Notes: generated from the letters alone by a model not told the origin. Shown: positions 52,154 to 61,391, numbered from the stretch's first letter. The stretch is DNA of 64,000 bases from DATMBF01 sp035559595 (GCA_035559595.1 DATMBF010000008.1:62001-126000); one strand, 5' to 3'. A program made the numbers and translations.

Positions 52154-53044
52154 TTGATTCGAGGCTCCCGAAAACTCCGCGTTGTCGTCATCGGCGCGGG
52201 AAAGGTTGGTACTGCACTCGCAGTCGGACTGAAGCGACAAGGGTATCCGATTGTTGCCGTGATCAGTCGTTCTGTGCAATCCGCCCGCTCATGCTCGCGG
52301 CTTGTGAAATCTCCAATCGCCTCAAGGAGGCTCAACGATATCCCGCCCGACGCCGAATGCCTTGTTCTTGCACTCCCCGATGAGCGGATCGCAACTGTAG
52401 CGCGAAGCATCGCGAGAAACTCCCGCCTCCGTTTCAAGAAGCTCATTGCCTTTCACACCTCCGGGATTTTGACAAGCGAAGCGTTGAAACTGCTTCAATC
52501 GAAAGGAGCAACGGTGTTCTCTCTTCATCCGATCCACGCTTTCGTGAAATTGAACTCCGATGCCTCTGAGATCAAAGGCATCAGTTATGGTTTTGAAGGA
52601 TCTCCCAAAGCGTTTCTTATTGCACAACGAATTGTCAGAGATTTGCGCGGCTCAATCTTTCGAGTTCCAAAAGAGCAGAAAATTCAGTATCATATCGCTT
52701 GCGTTTTTGCAGCGAACTACCTCACGGCAGTACTTGGCGTTGCGGAGCAACTTCTTCCAAGTTCGGCAGGACGAAAGAGACTGGATGTTCTTGCCCCGCT
52801 TGCAACGCATGCCTTGGAACGTACGCTCCTCAGCTCGCCCGCGCTGGCGCTTACGGGCCCGATTGCACGGGGGAGTTCCAGAGTAGTAAAAATGCACATT
52901 CGCGAGCTTCGCAAGAAGAACAAGAGATTTGTTCGGATCTACCAAGAGCTTGGACTTCAGGCACTTCAGCTTGCCGTCTCGCAGCGAAGAATAAGCCCTA
53001 CGGCAGCAGAAACACTTCAACGGATTCTCAAGCGTGCCCGATGA
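52154..53044 (+). CDS. Rossmann-like DUF2520 dehydrogenase-type protein
   Basis: A 296-residue protein starting with TTG right after the Memo stop. The N-terminal NAD(P)-binding motif is VVVIGAGKVGTALAVGLKRQ, followed by VLALPDERIATVARSI, LIAFHTSGILTSEAL and FSLHPIHAF. A helical C-terminal domain (DUF2520) closes the chain. The layout resembles 6-phosphogluconate-dehydrogenase-like oxidoreductases, and in other genomes it often precedes pantothenate genes; none are seen here. The substrate is unknown. Confidence 0.88.
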   Translation: MIRGSRKLRVVVIGAGKVGTALAVGLKRQGYPIVAVISRSVQSARSCSRLVKSPIASRRLNDIPPDAECLVLALPDERIATVARSIARNSRLRFKKLIAFHTSGILTSEALKLLQSKGATVFSLHPIHAFVKLNSDASEIKGISYGFEGSPKAFLIAQRIVRDLRGSIFRVPKEQKIQYHIACVFAANYLTAVLGVAEQLLPSSAGRKRLDVLAPLATHALERTLLSSPALALTGPIARGSSRVVKMHIRELRKKNKRFVRIYQELGLQALQLAVSQRRISPTAAETLQRILKRAR

Positions 53045-53856
53045 TTGTCGACTACCACACGCACACATCGCTGTGTAAGCATGCAGAGGGTAACGTCGAA
53101 GCCTATGTCCAACGGGCGATCGAGTTCGGATTCGATGAAATCGGGTGCTCAGAGCACATTCCGATGCCCAATGGATTCGATGGCGAGCACCGGATGGAGC
53201 TCTCGACCTATTACGACATGTACGCGCCGATGGTGACCGAAGCACGAGAAAAGTACAGAAAACAAATTACCGTAAAGCGGGGGATCGAGGCCGATTACTT
53301 TGCCGGGACTCAGGATTGGGTACGGGGATTCGTCGAAGAGAACGACTTTGATTACGTCCTGGGCTCCGTTCACTTCCTTGGCGATTGGGGATTTGACCAG
53401 ATCGTCTTCGTTCACAAGTACGAGGAACAAAACGTGAACGATGTCTACAAGGAGTACTTCTCCACCGTCAAACGAGCGGCACAGAGTGGGCTTTTCGATA
53501 TCATCGCCCACTTCGATCTTGTCAAGAAGTTCGGTCATCGCCCCTCAAAAGATATGAGAGAAGTTCTCTGGGAGACATTGAAGGTGATTCGTGATCATGA
53601 TCTGTGCGTTGAGATCAACACGTCTGGACTGAGAAAGCCGGTGGCGGAAATTTATCCAAGCGTGCAAATTCTCGAGATGATTCGCGACTTGAAGATTCCG
53701 CTGACGCTTGGTTCTGATGCTCATAAGCCGGAAGATGTTGGTCGTGATTTCGATACGGCATTGGAACTCATCGAGCGATACGGGAAAGGGCGGATCGCGG
53801 TATTCGAGAAACGGCAACGGAAAGAGGTGAAGATTTCAAGGAAGCTGGTGACATGA
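53041..53856 (+). CDS. PHP-domain phosphoesterase (HisJ-type histidinol-phosphatase family)
   Basis: A 271-residue protein from the ATG at 53041, which overlaps the preceding stop (ATGA). PHP metal-binding motifs in order are DYHTHTSLCKHAEGN, GCSEHIPMPNG, RGIEADYF, GSVHFLGDW, AHFDLVKKFG, VEINTSGL and TLGSDAHKPE. The order and length fit HisJ-type histidinol phosphatase. The lack of other his genes leaves the true substrate open. Confidence 0.9.
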   Translation: MIVDYHTHTSLCKHAEGNVEAYVQRAIEFGFDEIGCSEHIPMPNGFDGEHRMELSTYYDMYAPMVTEAREKYRKQITVKRGIEADYFAGTQDWVRGFVEENDFDYVLGSVHFLGDWGFDQIVFVHKYEEQNVNDVYKEYFSTVKRAAQSGLFDIIAHFDLVKKFGHRPSKDMREVLWETLKVIRDHDLCVEINTSGLRKPVAEIYPSVQILEMIRDLKIPLTLGSDAHKPEDVGRDFDTALELIERYGKGRIAVFEKRQRKEVKISRKLVT

Positions 53857-54338
53857 CGAAGGAAGATCTTCTTCAATTGATACAAGCTGAGTGGCAACGG
53901 CTGGTTGACGCGATTGCGAAGGTTCCGGCGACTGAGAGGGAGTCCCCCGGCTTTCCAGGGAGCTGGTCGGTCAAAGATCTCATGGCCCATCTGAGTTCGT
54001 GGGAGACAGTTGTTTTGGAGCGTTTAGGAAGAATCAAGCGGGGAGAAGCGGTTGAACCTATCACCGCCGACCAACGGGAGCAATGGAATAAGGAATTTTT
54101 CGAGCAACATCGTTCCTGGAAGCTTTTGAGTGTTGAGGGAGAATTCGAGAACATCCATGCACAGCTCGTCAAGCACATCACAGCGATGGAAGATGCCGTA
54201 TGGGATCGCGATGAGCAGGGGATTCGTGATTGGCTTGTGGAAAACACCTTTGCTCACTATGCTCACCATCGGGCACGCCTTGAAACGGCGCTGAGGCAAC
54301 GCCAGCCCGACTATCATCAGGAGAAGCAACTCACGTGA
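53853..54338 (+). CDS. DinB-superfamily protein (ClbS/DfsB-like)
   Basis: A 161-residue four-helix protein beginning TKEDLLQLIQAEWQRLVDAI with the typical SWSVKDLMAHLSSWETVVLE block (including the first metal His) and a late VENTFAHYAHHRARL with further His residues. Members bind a metal and some act as thiol transferases or resistance proteins. It overlaps both neighbours by 4 bases. Confidence 0.85.
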   Translation: MTKEDLLQLIQAEWQRLVDAIAKVPATERESPGFPGSWSVKDLMAHLSSWETVVLERLGRIKRGEAVEPITADQREQWNKEFFEQHRSWKLLSVEGEFENIHAQLVKHITAMEDAVWDRDEQGIRDWLVENTFAHYAHHRARLETALRQRQPDYHQEKQLT

Positions 54339-55399
54339 AGGCACTTATTGCCAGTGGCGGTCGCGGAACGCGGTTACGCCCAATCACCCACACACAGAAC
54401 AAACACCTTATTCCTATTGCTAATAAGCCGATTCTCTACTACGCGATCGAAGCGGCAGTGGAGGCCGGAATTCGCGAAATCGGTATCGTGCACAATGCAG
54501 ATAGCCGTGAGGTTCCGGACTATGTCGGCGATGGTTCCAAATGGGGTGTAAAGATCACCTACATCCCTCAAGCAACGCCGGGAGGGTTGGCTCAAGTCGT
54601 CGGTCTTGCGGAGGATTTCGTCGGGAAAGAAAAGTTCATCTTCTACCTTGGCGACAATATGGTTGTCGGTGGTGTAAAGCGATTCATCGAAGAGTTTGAT
54701 CGAAGTGGATGCAACTGCTTTCTGACGCTGTCAAAAGTGAAGGACCCCGAGCGGTTCGGTGTGCCGGAAATCAAGAACGGCCGCATTGTCAGTGTGGAGG
54801 AGAAGCCGAAAAAGCCGAAGAGCAATTATGCGGTAGCGGGGATTTACCTGTACGACCACCATATCTTCGAAGCTGTGAAGAGTTTGAAACCGAGCGCTCG
54901 TGGTGAGCTTGAGATTTCCGACGCTCATCAGTATCTCATCGACAAGGGCTATAAAATTGGTTACGCCGAGATCACCGGTTGGTGGAAGGATACGGGAAAA
55001 CCGGTCGATCTGCTTGAAGCAAACCGCCTAGTGCTTGATAACATCGCTCCTCGCATCGAGGGCGAAGTTGATACATCGTCCGACGTTGCTGGAAAGGTCA
55101 TTGTTGAGGCGGGCGCAAGGATCATCAACAGCAAAGTGCGCGGGCCGGCAATCATTGGAAAAGAGTGTGTGATTGAGAACAGTTACATCGGCCCCTTTAC
55201 GTCTATTGGAGATCGCACTGAGGTGCGGGACAGTGAGGTGGAATACAGCATTGTGTTGCGCGACTGCAAGATTGTGCGGGTCGGGCTGCGGATAGAAGGG
55301 AGCATTCTCGGCAACGATGTGGAAATCGTCGAAGCAAACGGCAAACCGAGGGTTCACCGATTCATGATCGGTGACCAGAGCCGGATTGAGGTTGCCTGA
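54335..55399 (+). CDS. rmlA: Glucose-1-phosphate thymidylyltransferase, long form
   Basis: A 354-residue nucleotidyltransferase with the GGRGTRLRPITHTQNKHLIP signature, the FYLGDNMVVGG metal site, and a C-terminal left-handed beta-helix (residues about 245-340, hexapeptide repeats such as VIVEAGARIINSKVRGPAII). It makes dTDP-glucose from dTTP and glucose 1-phosphate for deoxysugar glycans. The long form with a beta-helix is common in archaea and several bacteria. RmlB-D are not adjacent. Confidence 0.92.
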   Translation: MKALIASGGRGTRLRPITHTQNKHLIPIANKPILYYAIEAAVEAGIREIGIVHNADSREVPDYVGDGSKWGVKITYIPQATPGGLAQVVGLAEDFVGKEKFIFYLGDNMVVGGVKRFIEEFDRSGCNCFLTLSKVKDPERFGVPEIKNGRIVSVEEKPKKPKSNYAVAGIYLYDHHIFEAVKSLKPSARGELEISDAHQYLIDKGYKIGYAEITGWWKDTGKPVDLLEANRLVLDNIAPRIEGEVDTSSDVAGKVIVEAGARIINSKVRGPAIIGKECVIENSYIGPFTSIGDRTEVRDSEVEYSIVLRDCKIVRVGLRIEGSILGNDVEIVEANGKPRVHRFMIGDQSRIEVA

Positions 55400-55408
55400 G
55401 AGGAACGC

Positions 55409-56191
55409 ATGAATTTCCAGACTCTTCTCTTCGAGCAAAAGAATCGAATCGGCTACGTCACGATTAATCGCCCCGACAAACTTAATGCTTTGAATGCCAC
55501 GGCGAAATCGGAGCTCCGATCGTTATTCGAGAAGATCAAATCAGAGGCCTCTGTTGATGTCGTGATTCTTACCGGCGCAGGTGAGAAAGCGTTTGTGGCG
55601 GGAACGGACATCAAGGAGCTATCGGAGTTGAATACAGAAACTGGCAGAACGTTTTCCGATAACGGTCAGGGTGTTTTCAATCTGATCGAAAATCTTGGAA
55701 AGCCGGTCATTGCCGCCGTCAATGGCTATGCGCTTGGGGGCGGCACTGAGCTGGCGCTTGCGTGTCACATTCGGGTTGCGTCGGAGAATGCCAAGTTTGG
55801 GCAGCCTGAGGTGAATCTTGGGATCATTCCCGGCTACGGTGGTACACAACGGTTGGCGCGCCTCATCGGAAAGGGTCGGGCCATGGAGATGATTCTCACA
55901 GGAGATCACATCGATGCAACAGAGGCGCTGCGTATCGGTCTGGTCAATAAGGTCGTTCCCCTGCCGGAACTGATGAAAACGGCTGAGGAGATCGCGAACA
56001 AGATCCTCTCCAAAGGTCAGGTCGCAATTCGGCTTGCGCTGAAAGCCGTCAACATGTCGCAGGAAACGAATCTCACCGACGGCCAGGCGTTAGAGGCGAG
56101 CCTCTTCGCTCTCTGCTGTGGTACCGAGGACTTCAAGGAAGGGACGAAGGCGTTCTTAGAGAAACGAAAACCGTCGTTCAAGAACAAGTAG
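55409..56191 (+). CDS. Enoyl-CoA hydratase
   Basis: A 260-residue crotonase. It has the oxyanion/CoA segment GEKAFVAGTDIKEL, the second oxyanion hole NGYALGGGTELALACHIRVA and the catalytic region FGQPEVNLGIIPGYGGTQRL followed by GKGRAMEMILTGDHIDA. The Glu positions in both segments match hydratases. It hydrates 2-enoyl-CoA in fatty-acid or amino-acid breakdown. No other beta-oxidation genes are in the window. Confidence 0.92.
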   Translation: MNFQTLLFEQKNRIGYVTINRPDKLNALNATAKSELRSLFEKIKSEASVDVVILTGAGEKAFVAGTDIKELSELNTETGRTFSDNGQGVFNLIENLGKPVIAAVNGYALGGGTELALACHIRVASENAKFGQPEVNLGIIPGYGGTQRLARLIGKGRAMEMILTGDHIDATEALRIGLVNKVVPLPELMKTAEEIANKILSKGQVAIRLALKAVNMSQETNLTDGQALEASLFALCCGTEDFKEGTKAFLEKRKPSFKNK

Positions 56192-56197
56192 GCACAT

Positions 56198-56569
56198 TTG
56201 AGCGATCATCAGAGAATCGTCCGTGCGCTGCTCGAGTTTTCGCAGGACATCCGCTATGTGGCAATTCTTCAGGATGGAAAACTGACGTTCCGGCAGCGAG
56301 AACATATCCCGGACGCTTCGGTAAGTGAGACCGATAGATTTGAAGAATTAGTCGTAAATCCAACTCTCTTAACGCTCGCCCGTCACAGAGGCGACATCGA
56401 TTGTGGCGGATTACGATTCTTGATTGTCGGTTACGGCAACTTCTTTCAACTTATCAGAGAAATCCGCGGAGGCCACATATCAGTCTGCTTGAAGAAAGAG
56501 GCTGACCTGACAAAGCTTCCGGAAAAGGTTTTCGAGTACTTGAATTCACAGTTCCCCACTCTCTTCTGA
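56198..56569 (+). CDS. Small roadblock/LC7-like protein, tentative
   Basis: A 123-residue protein starting with TTG. The order helix, strand pair (DIRYVAILQDGKLTFRQRE), helix, then a two-strand end (GGLRFLIVGYGNFFQLIREI) and a C-terminal helix fits the roadblock/LC7 fold. The similarity is structural in feel rather than by clear motif. Roadblock proteins often pair with small GTPases; none is nearby. It lies 6 bases after the hydratase gene. Confidence 0.62.
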   Translation: MSDHQRIVRALLEFSQDIRYVAILQDGKLTFRQREHIPDASVSETDRFEELVVNPTLLTLARHRGDIDCGGLRFLIVGYGNFFQLIREIRGGHISVCLKKEADLTKLPEKVFEYLNSQFPTLF

Positions 56570-56639
56570 AACAAGTAAGAAGGATACTCCGATCAGCAAG
56601 GAACAGAAAAATACACATTCCATTGATTCCGCAAAGCTC

Positions 56640-58082
56640 ATGGAGAAGATTGTCTCATTAGCCAAGCGACGCGGATTTGTCTTTCAATCGAGCGAGATCT
56701 ATGGCGGACTCAACGGCTGTTGGGATTATGGACCGTTAGGCGTGGAGATGCTGAACAATCTCAAGCAGCAGTGGTGGAAAAACATGACGTACCGGGAGAA
56801 CGTCGAAGGCCTCGACGCCAGCATTCTGATGCACCCGCGCGTGTGGGAGGCATCGGGACATGTGGAGAACTTCACCGATCCGATGGTGGACTGCAAGCAG
56901 TGCAAATCTCGCTACCGTGTTGACATCCTCTTTGAGGACCTTTCAGTAAAACGCAAGAAAGATGTCTTGCGGGAAGTGGATCCTAAGAGGTTTGAAGGTC
57001 AGCAAAAGGATGAGGTTATCGAAGCCGAGTTCACGAAACTCCTGGAGTCGCCGAACGGAACGACTTTAGTTTTGGCAAAGCTGGCCTGCCCAAACTGTGG
57101 TAACAAAGGGACATTCACCGATGCGCGGAAGTTCAACCTCATGTTTAAGACCTTTATTGGTCCGATTGAGGACTCATCAGCAGTTGTTTATCTGCGGCCC
57201 GAAACGGCGCAAGGGATTTTCGTGAACTTCCTCAATGTTCAATCTTCTTCGCGACAGAAAATTCCGTTCGGGATTGCACAGATCGGCAAGGCATTCCGGA
57301 ACGAGATCAACACGAAGAATTTTCTCTTTCGTACGCGGGAGTTCGAGCAGATGGAGATGCAGTTTTTCGTTCGCCCCGGGACGGACGAGGAGTGGTTCGA
57401 ATATTGGCGAGGTGAGCGAATGCAATGGTTTTTCGATTTAGGTATGCGAAAGGAGCGATTGCGGTGGTTCCAGCATCCCAAGGAGAAACTCGCACACTAC
57501 GCGAAAGATGCGTACGACATCGAATATCAGTTTCCATTTGGTTGGGGGGAGATCGAGGGGATTCACAACCGCACGGACTTCGACCTTTCGCGTCATGAGG
57601 AGTTTTCCGGCAAAGGGATGAAATATTACGACGAGGAAACGAAGGAAAAGTACATTCCCTATGTCATCGAGACATCGGCCGGGGCAAGCAGATCGTTCAT
57701 GGCGTTTCTCGTAAATTCGTATGCCGAAGAGGAAGCTCCCACTGCTGAAGGTACAATGGAAATGCGTTCTGTGCTCAAACTTCATCCTAAACTCGCTCCG
57801 ATTAAAGCCGCAATCTTTCCGCTCGTCAATCGTGATGGTATGCCCGAGTTTGCCCGAAAGATCGAGCAGGACCTTCGGCCACATTTTCGTGTTTTCTACG
57901 ATGACAGCGGTGCGGTTGGCAGGCGGTATAGACGTCAGGATGAAGCAGGCACACCCTTCTGCATCACCGTCGATTCCCAGACGCTCGAAGATCAGACTGT
58001 CACAGTGCGCGAAAGGGATTCTATGAAGCAGGAGCGGGTTGCGGCCTCCTTGTTGCGCTCGTACCTGGCAGAAAGGCTATAA
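56640..58082 (+). CDS. glyQS: Glycyl-tRNA synthetase, alpha2 type
   Basis: A 480-residue single-chain class II enzyme. The N-terminal SSEIYGGLNGCWDYGPLG, a zinc-ribbon-like pair (DCKQCKSRYRV and LACPNCGNKG), motif 2 FRNEI with REFEQMEMQFF, and motif 3 IETSAGASRSFMAFL are present, plus a C-terminal anticodon-binding domain. The ATG at 56640 has no ribosome site. In frame 48 bases upstream, an ATC (56592) has AAGAAGGA seven bases before it, which would add a 16-residue extension; see findings. It charges tRNA-Gly. Confidence 0.96.
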   Translation: MEKIVSLAKRRGFVFQSSEIYGGLNGCWDYGPLGVEMLNNLKQQWWKNMTYRENVEGLDASILMHPRVWEASGHVENFTDPMVDCKQCKSRYRVDILFEDLSVKRKKDVLREVDPKRFEGQQKDEVIEAEFTKLLESPNGTTLVLAKLACPNCGNKGTFTDARKFNLMFKTFIGPIEDSSAVVYLRPETAQGIFVNFLNVQSSSRQKIPFGIAQIGKAFRNEINTKNFLFRTREFEQMEMQFFVRPGTDEEWFEYWRGERMQWFFDLGMRKERLRWFQHPKEKLAHYAKDAYDIEYQFPFGWGEIEGIHNRTDFDLSRHEEFSGKGMKYYDEETKEKYIPYVIETSAGASRSFMAFLVNSYAEEEAPTAEGTMEMRSVLKLHPKLAPIKAAIFPLVNRDGMPEFARKIEQDLRPHFRVFYDDSGAVGRRYRRQDEAGTPFCITVDSQTLEDQTVTVRERDSMKQERVAASLLRSYLAERL

Positions 58083-58145
58083 GGTACCATCCGAGTACGA
58101 TGTCGGTTCTCTCCTCCCTTTGATAATCACATCGCGGGGCTCAGT

Positions 58146-59288
58146 GTGCGATTGTCCGTGCTTTTCGTTCTCATCGTTCCTTTTCATCTCCACTCCCAAT
58201 GGGTGCCCGATCCTGCCATTGACGAACGCATTCAACGCGGCGTCGATTTCATTTACAATCTTGAATTCGATAAGGCCGATCGCGAGTTTGATGCTGTCAT
58301 CACAACACGCCCTCAGCATCCAGTCGGCTATTTCTTTCGCGCAATGACACAATGGTGGCGCATCCTGAGTAATTTCTCGGATGAATCGCACGATGAACGT
58401 TTTTATGAAATGCTTGAAGTTGTCATTGACATGTGCGACGAGAGACTCGATAAGAACCCGAATGATGTGACGGCACTCTTCTTCAAAGGCGGAGCAATTG
58501 GGTTTCGCGGAAGGCTCCGCGCAAACAGGGGCAAGTGGCTTACGGCGGCCAAAGACGGTATCGTAGCGTTACCGATCGTTCAGAGAGCGCACGAGCTTGA
58601 GCCGAATAATTACGATGTACTCCTTGGCATCGGCATTTACAACTACTACGCTGAGGTCATTCCCAACGACTATCCCGTGGTGAAGCCGTTCATGCTTTTC
58701 TTTCCGAAAGGGGATAAAAAGAAGGGCATTGAACAGCTCAAACTCTCAGCACAAAACGCCAAGTATGCTCGAACCGAGGCGATGTACTTCCTGCTGCAGA
58801 GTTTCTTTGTCTACGAGAAGGATTACTTTCAGGCGCTGAACCTTGCGCAAACGCTGCATGCCCGATATCCTCGCAATCCTTTGTTCCACCGATACGTCGG
58901 CCGCTGTTATATTAGTCTCGGCGAGTGGTCGAAAGCCCATAAGGTGTTTCAAGAGGTCGAGCGTCGTTATTCCGCCAGGCAGATTGGCTACGATGCTCAT
59001 GACGCCAGGGAAGCTTATTACTACATCGGCAAGTTTCACTTCACCGCCGGTGCATTTGACGAAGCGTTCAAGAACTTTCTTCGGTGCGACGAGCTCTCGC
59101 GTGAGATCGACAAGGATGGTCCCTCGGGATTTATGTCGATGGCAAATCTTCACATCGGAATGATCTACGATGTGCAGAAGAAACGTCAGCTTGCGATCAA
59201 ACAATATCAAAAGGTCCTCGGGATGAAAGAGTACGAGAACTCACATACACAGGCGCGACTCTATATCACAAAACCGTACGGGAATTAA
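58146..59288 (+). CDS. Exported TPR-like protein
   Basis: A 380-residue protein with a GTG start and a short hydrophobic signal (LSVLFVLIVPFHLHS). The rest is helical with TPR-type units (NPLFHRYVGRCYISLGEWSK; EAYYYIGKFHFTAGAFDEAF; MANLHIGMIYDVQKKRQLAI). Another section carries a distinctive NYDVLLGIGIYNYYAEVIPN segment. It probably works as a periplasmic scaffold. It ends directly at the ZIP transporter start, which suggests coupled translation. Confidence 0.82.
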   Translation: MRLSVLFVLIVPFHLHSQWVPDPAIDERIQRGVDFIYNLEFDKADREFDAVITTRPQHPVGYFFRAMTQWWRILSNFSDESHDERFYEMLEVVIDMCDERLDKNPNDVTALFFKGGAIGFRGRLRANRGKWLTAAKDGIVALPIVQRAHELEPNNYDVLLGIGIYNYYAEVIPNDYPVVKPFMLFFPKGDKKKGIEQLKLSAQNAKYARTEAMYFLLQSFFVYEKDYFQALNLAQTLHARYPRNPLFHRYVGRCYISLGEWSKAHKVFQEVERRYSARQIGYDAHDAREAYYYIGKFHFTAGAFDEAFKNFLRCDELSREIDKDGPSGFMSMANLHIGMIYDVQKKRQLAIKQYQKVLGMKEYENSHTQARLYITKPYGN

Positions 59289-60047
59289 ATGACGACGACA
59301 ATACTCCTCTTTGGTCTTGTGGCAGCTCTGGCAGAAATTCTCGGCGGGCTCATCGTTGTTTCGCGAGACCATTGGCCGAAGCGTTTACAGGAAATTCTCC
59401 TTGCGCTCGGCGCAGGCTTTATTCTGGCGCTGGTCTTTCTCAAGCTTATCCCTGCAAGCATCGAGACGCTCGGCGAACGGGCAGCGCTCTATGTCATGAT
59501 CGGCTTTGCAGCCATTCACTTTTTCGAGCACACAGTTGTGGGTCATCTTCACTTTGGAGAGGAGACGCACTCTCATGTCATGGTGTCAAAGGCGGCGAGC
59601 CTTTCGGCGTTTGTCGGCCTCTTTGTCCACGCCTTCTTTGACGGCTTTTCAATCTCCGTCGGATTGCAGTTCGATTTCTTCCTTGGTATTCTGGTGTTTG
59701 TGGCGGTGCTGCTTCACAAGGTTCCGGAGGGGCTGACGATCGGTTCGATCATGCTTGCGGCAGGTTACTCGAAGCGAACGGTATTCTCCGCCGCACTCGG
59801 CATCGGTGGTGCGACAATGCTCGGCGTTTCAGCAGTGTTTATGATTGCGAGTGTCGGAAGCGAGGTTATTGGAATGGCGTTTGCTTTTTCAGCGGGAGCT
59901 GCGACGTATGTCGGTGCGAGTGACCTTATTCCGGAAATCAACAAGTCCGAAAACCGGATTCCACCGCTGGTTGTTTTTGCGGGAATGATTCTTTTCTACT
60001 GTACGGAGATGGTGTTGGAGGGGTTGTTGATGGGAATTACAGGATGA
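59289..60047 (+). CDS. ZIP-family metal transporter
   Basis: A 252-residue integral membrane protein of about eight helices. Helix IV has HAFFDGFSISVGLQ and helix V HKVPEGLTIGSIML, the metal-path motifs of ZIP carriers; a His-rich loop (HLHFGEETHSH) lies between helices III and IV. It should import zinc or another divalent metal. Its stop overlaps the end of the convergent porQ gene by 11 bases. Confidence 0.9.
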   Translation: MTTTILLFGLVAALAEILGGLIVVSRDHWPKRLQEILLALGAGFILALVFLKLIPASIETLGERAALYVMIGFAAIHFFEHTVVGHLHFGEETHSHVMVSKAASLSAFVGLFVHAFFDGFSISVGLQFDFFLGILVFVAVLLHKVPEGLTIGSIMLAAGYSKRTVFSAALGIGGATMLGVSAVFMIASVGSEVIGMAFAFSAGAATYVGASDLIPEINKSENRIPPLVVFAGMILFYCTEMVLEGLLMGITG

Positions 60048-60972
60048 CGCCGAAGGAGAATCGGTGGAGCGAACCGATCTCGCCGTACGAATTGTAGGAG
60101 TAGTCGATGAGATATTGCTGGTAGATAATTCCACCGCCCAGCGAGAATCCTGCGAGACCCAGACTCGAACCCAGTTTCAGTTCCTTCCGTTTTTCGTTGC
60201 TGTATCCTACACGAAGTCTGACCGCGTCGCTCATAATGAATTCTGCCCCAAAGGTAAAATTCATGAAGCGTTGAAGGAATGTTTCTTGTGATTCTGTCAA
60301 CTTATGGAAATTGAGGTTGAGGAGAACGGGGAGATGTTCCGGGCGTTTGGTGATGCCGACCTTAAGATCGATGGGAAGAGACTCCTGTGTATCTTTGTAG
60401 CGATTGATCTGCGTTCCAACGTTCAACAGGCTGGCGCCGAGCGTGAGATTTTCGGAAGGAATCGCGTAGAGAATCCCGAAATCTGCCGCGACTGCCGCCG
60501 AGCGGAACGAGGCAAGTGCGGAGTAAATTCCCTTGATGTTCACCCCTACCATCGTTTCTTCATCAACTATCGCTGACCATCCTGCGACGAGGGCAAGCTC
60601 CCGCGCTTGCAGTTCACCAAGAATGTTCATTGACTCGTCGGTTTCAACAATCGACCCGTAGTCGATGAATACCAGTCCCACACCGATCGGTCCAACCCCT
60701 TCCCACTCTTGCGCAAATGCCAGACTTCCGGCTCTCACATCTAAAAGGTGGCTGAGATAGCTTGCTGAACCTTGTGGTCGGGAGATCGTCGAGAGTGCGG
60801 CGGGATTGTAGAAAATGGAGTTGGGATCGTCACTCATGGAGACGAAGCTTCCATTCAGCGCAGCAGCTCTGGCGCTCACATCGAGTCGAAGGAAGTCGTA
60901 CGTTCCGCGAGTCTGGGCAGTCGTTGGAACAACCGCTCCAACAAGAAGGGCAATAAACAATATCGATTTCAC
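60037..60972 (-). CDS. porQ: PorQ-like outer-membrane protein (type IX secretion-associated)
   Basis: A 311-residue protein with a signal peptide (MKSILFIALLVGAVVPTTAQ). The N-terminal YDFLRLDVSARAAALNGSFV and YNPAAL motifs are diagnostic of PorQ/PorV-like barrels. The strand pattern ends IGSLHRFSFGVIL. PorQ takes part in type IX secretion in Bacteroidota, in the outer-membrane attachment step. No other por or gld gene is in the window. It is read from the 137-base gap it shares divergently with rpmE. Confidence 0.85.
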   Translation of the reverse strand: MKSILFIALLVGAVVPTTAQTRGTYDFLRLDVSARAAALNGSFVSMSDDPNSIFYNPAALSTISRPQGSASYLSHLLDVRAGSLAFAQEWEGVGPIGVGLVFIDYGSIVETDESMNILGELQARELALVAGWSAIVDEETMVGVNIKGIYSALASFRSAAVAADFGILYAIPSENLTLGASLLNVGTQINRYKDTQESLPIDLKVGITKRPEHLPVLLNLNFHKLTESQETFLQRFMNFTFGAEFIMSDAVRLRVGYSNEKRKELKLGSSLGLAGFSLGGGIIYQQYLIDYSYNSYGEIGSLHRFSFGVIL

Positions 60973-61041
60973 AAGGGCAATCTAACCAACAATGGTCTGA
61001 ATTTCAATGAACGCACGGTCGCGGGTGGTACGAGAATCCTT

Positions 61042-61070
61042 TTGCAAATGAGCGACTTTTTGGCTATCTT
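61042..61070 (+). promoter_or_regulatory. Candidate promoter for rpmE
   Basis: TTGCAA (61042-61047) and TATCTT (61065-61070) with a 17-base spacer, 40 bases upstream of the rpmE ATG at 61110. A GGAGG site precedes the ATG. Confidence 0.48.
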
Positions 61071-61109
61071 CAAGGCACATTTGCACGATATTGAGAACTG
61101 GAGGATTTG

Positions 61110-61334
61110 ATGAAAGAGGGAATTCACCCGGCATACAAGAAATCGATTGTCACCTGCGTGTGTGGCAACACGTTTGAGACACGCTCAACAGCCGGAAATT
61201 TACACGTGGAAATCTGTTCGAATTGCCATCCATTCTTTACGGGCCGCCAGAAGCTGGTAGACTCTGCCGGTCGCGTGGAGAAGTTCAACAAAAAGTATGC
61301 GAAGAAGCGAGAAAAGGAAACCGCAAAAGCCTAA
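61110..61334 (+). CDS. rpmE: Ribosomal protein L31, zinc-binding form
   Basis: A 74-residue L31. The zinc-type Cys set is present (VTCVCGN and EICSNCHPFFTG), and the GRVEKFNKKYAKK segment is typical. The ATG at 61110 has GGAGG upstream; a TTG three bases earlier is not needed. It is closed by its own terminator at 61356. Confidence 0.96.
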   Translation: MKEGIHPAYKKSIVTCVCGNTFETRSTAGNLHVEICSNCHPFFTGRQKLVDSAGRVEKFNKKYAKKREKETAKA

Positions 61335-61355
61335 CAGAGGAGAGTTCGAATTCGC

Positions 61356-61391
61356 AAGCGGAATGTATTGACGAGATGCATTCCGCTTTTT
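61356..61391 (+). terminator. Rho-independent terminator after rpmE
   Basis: AAGCGGAATG (61356-61365) pairs with CATTCCGCTT (61379-61388) over a 13-base loop, then TTT. It is 21 bases after the rpmE stop and 18 before the nagB start, so some read-through into nagB remains possible. Confidence 0.85.
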
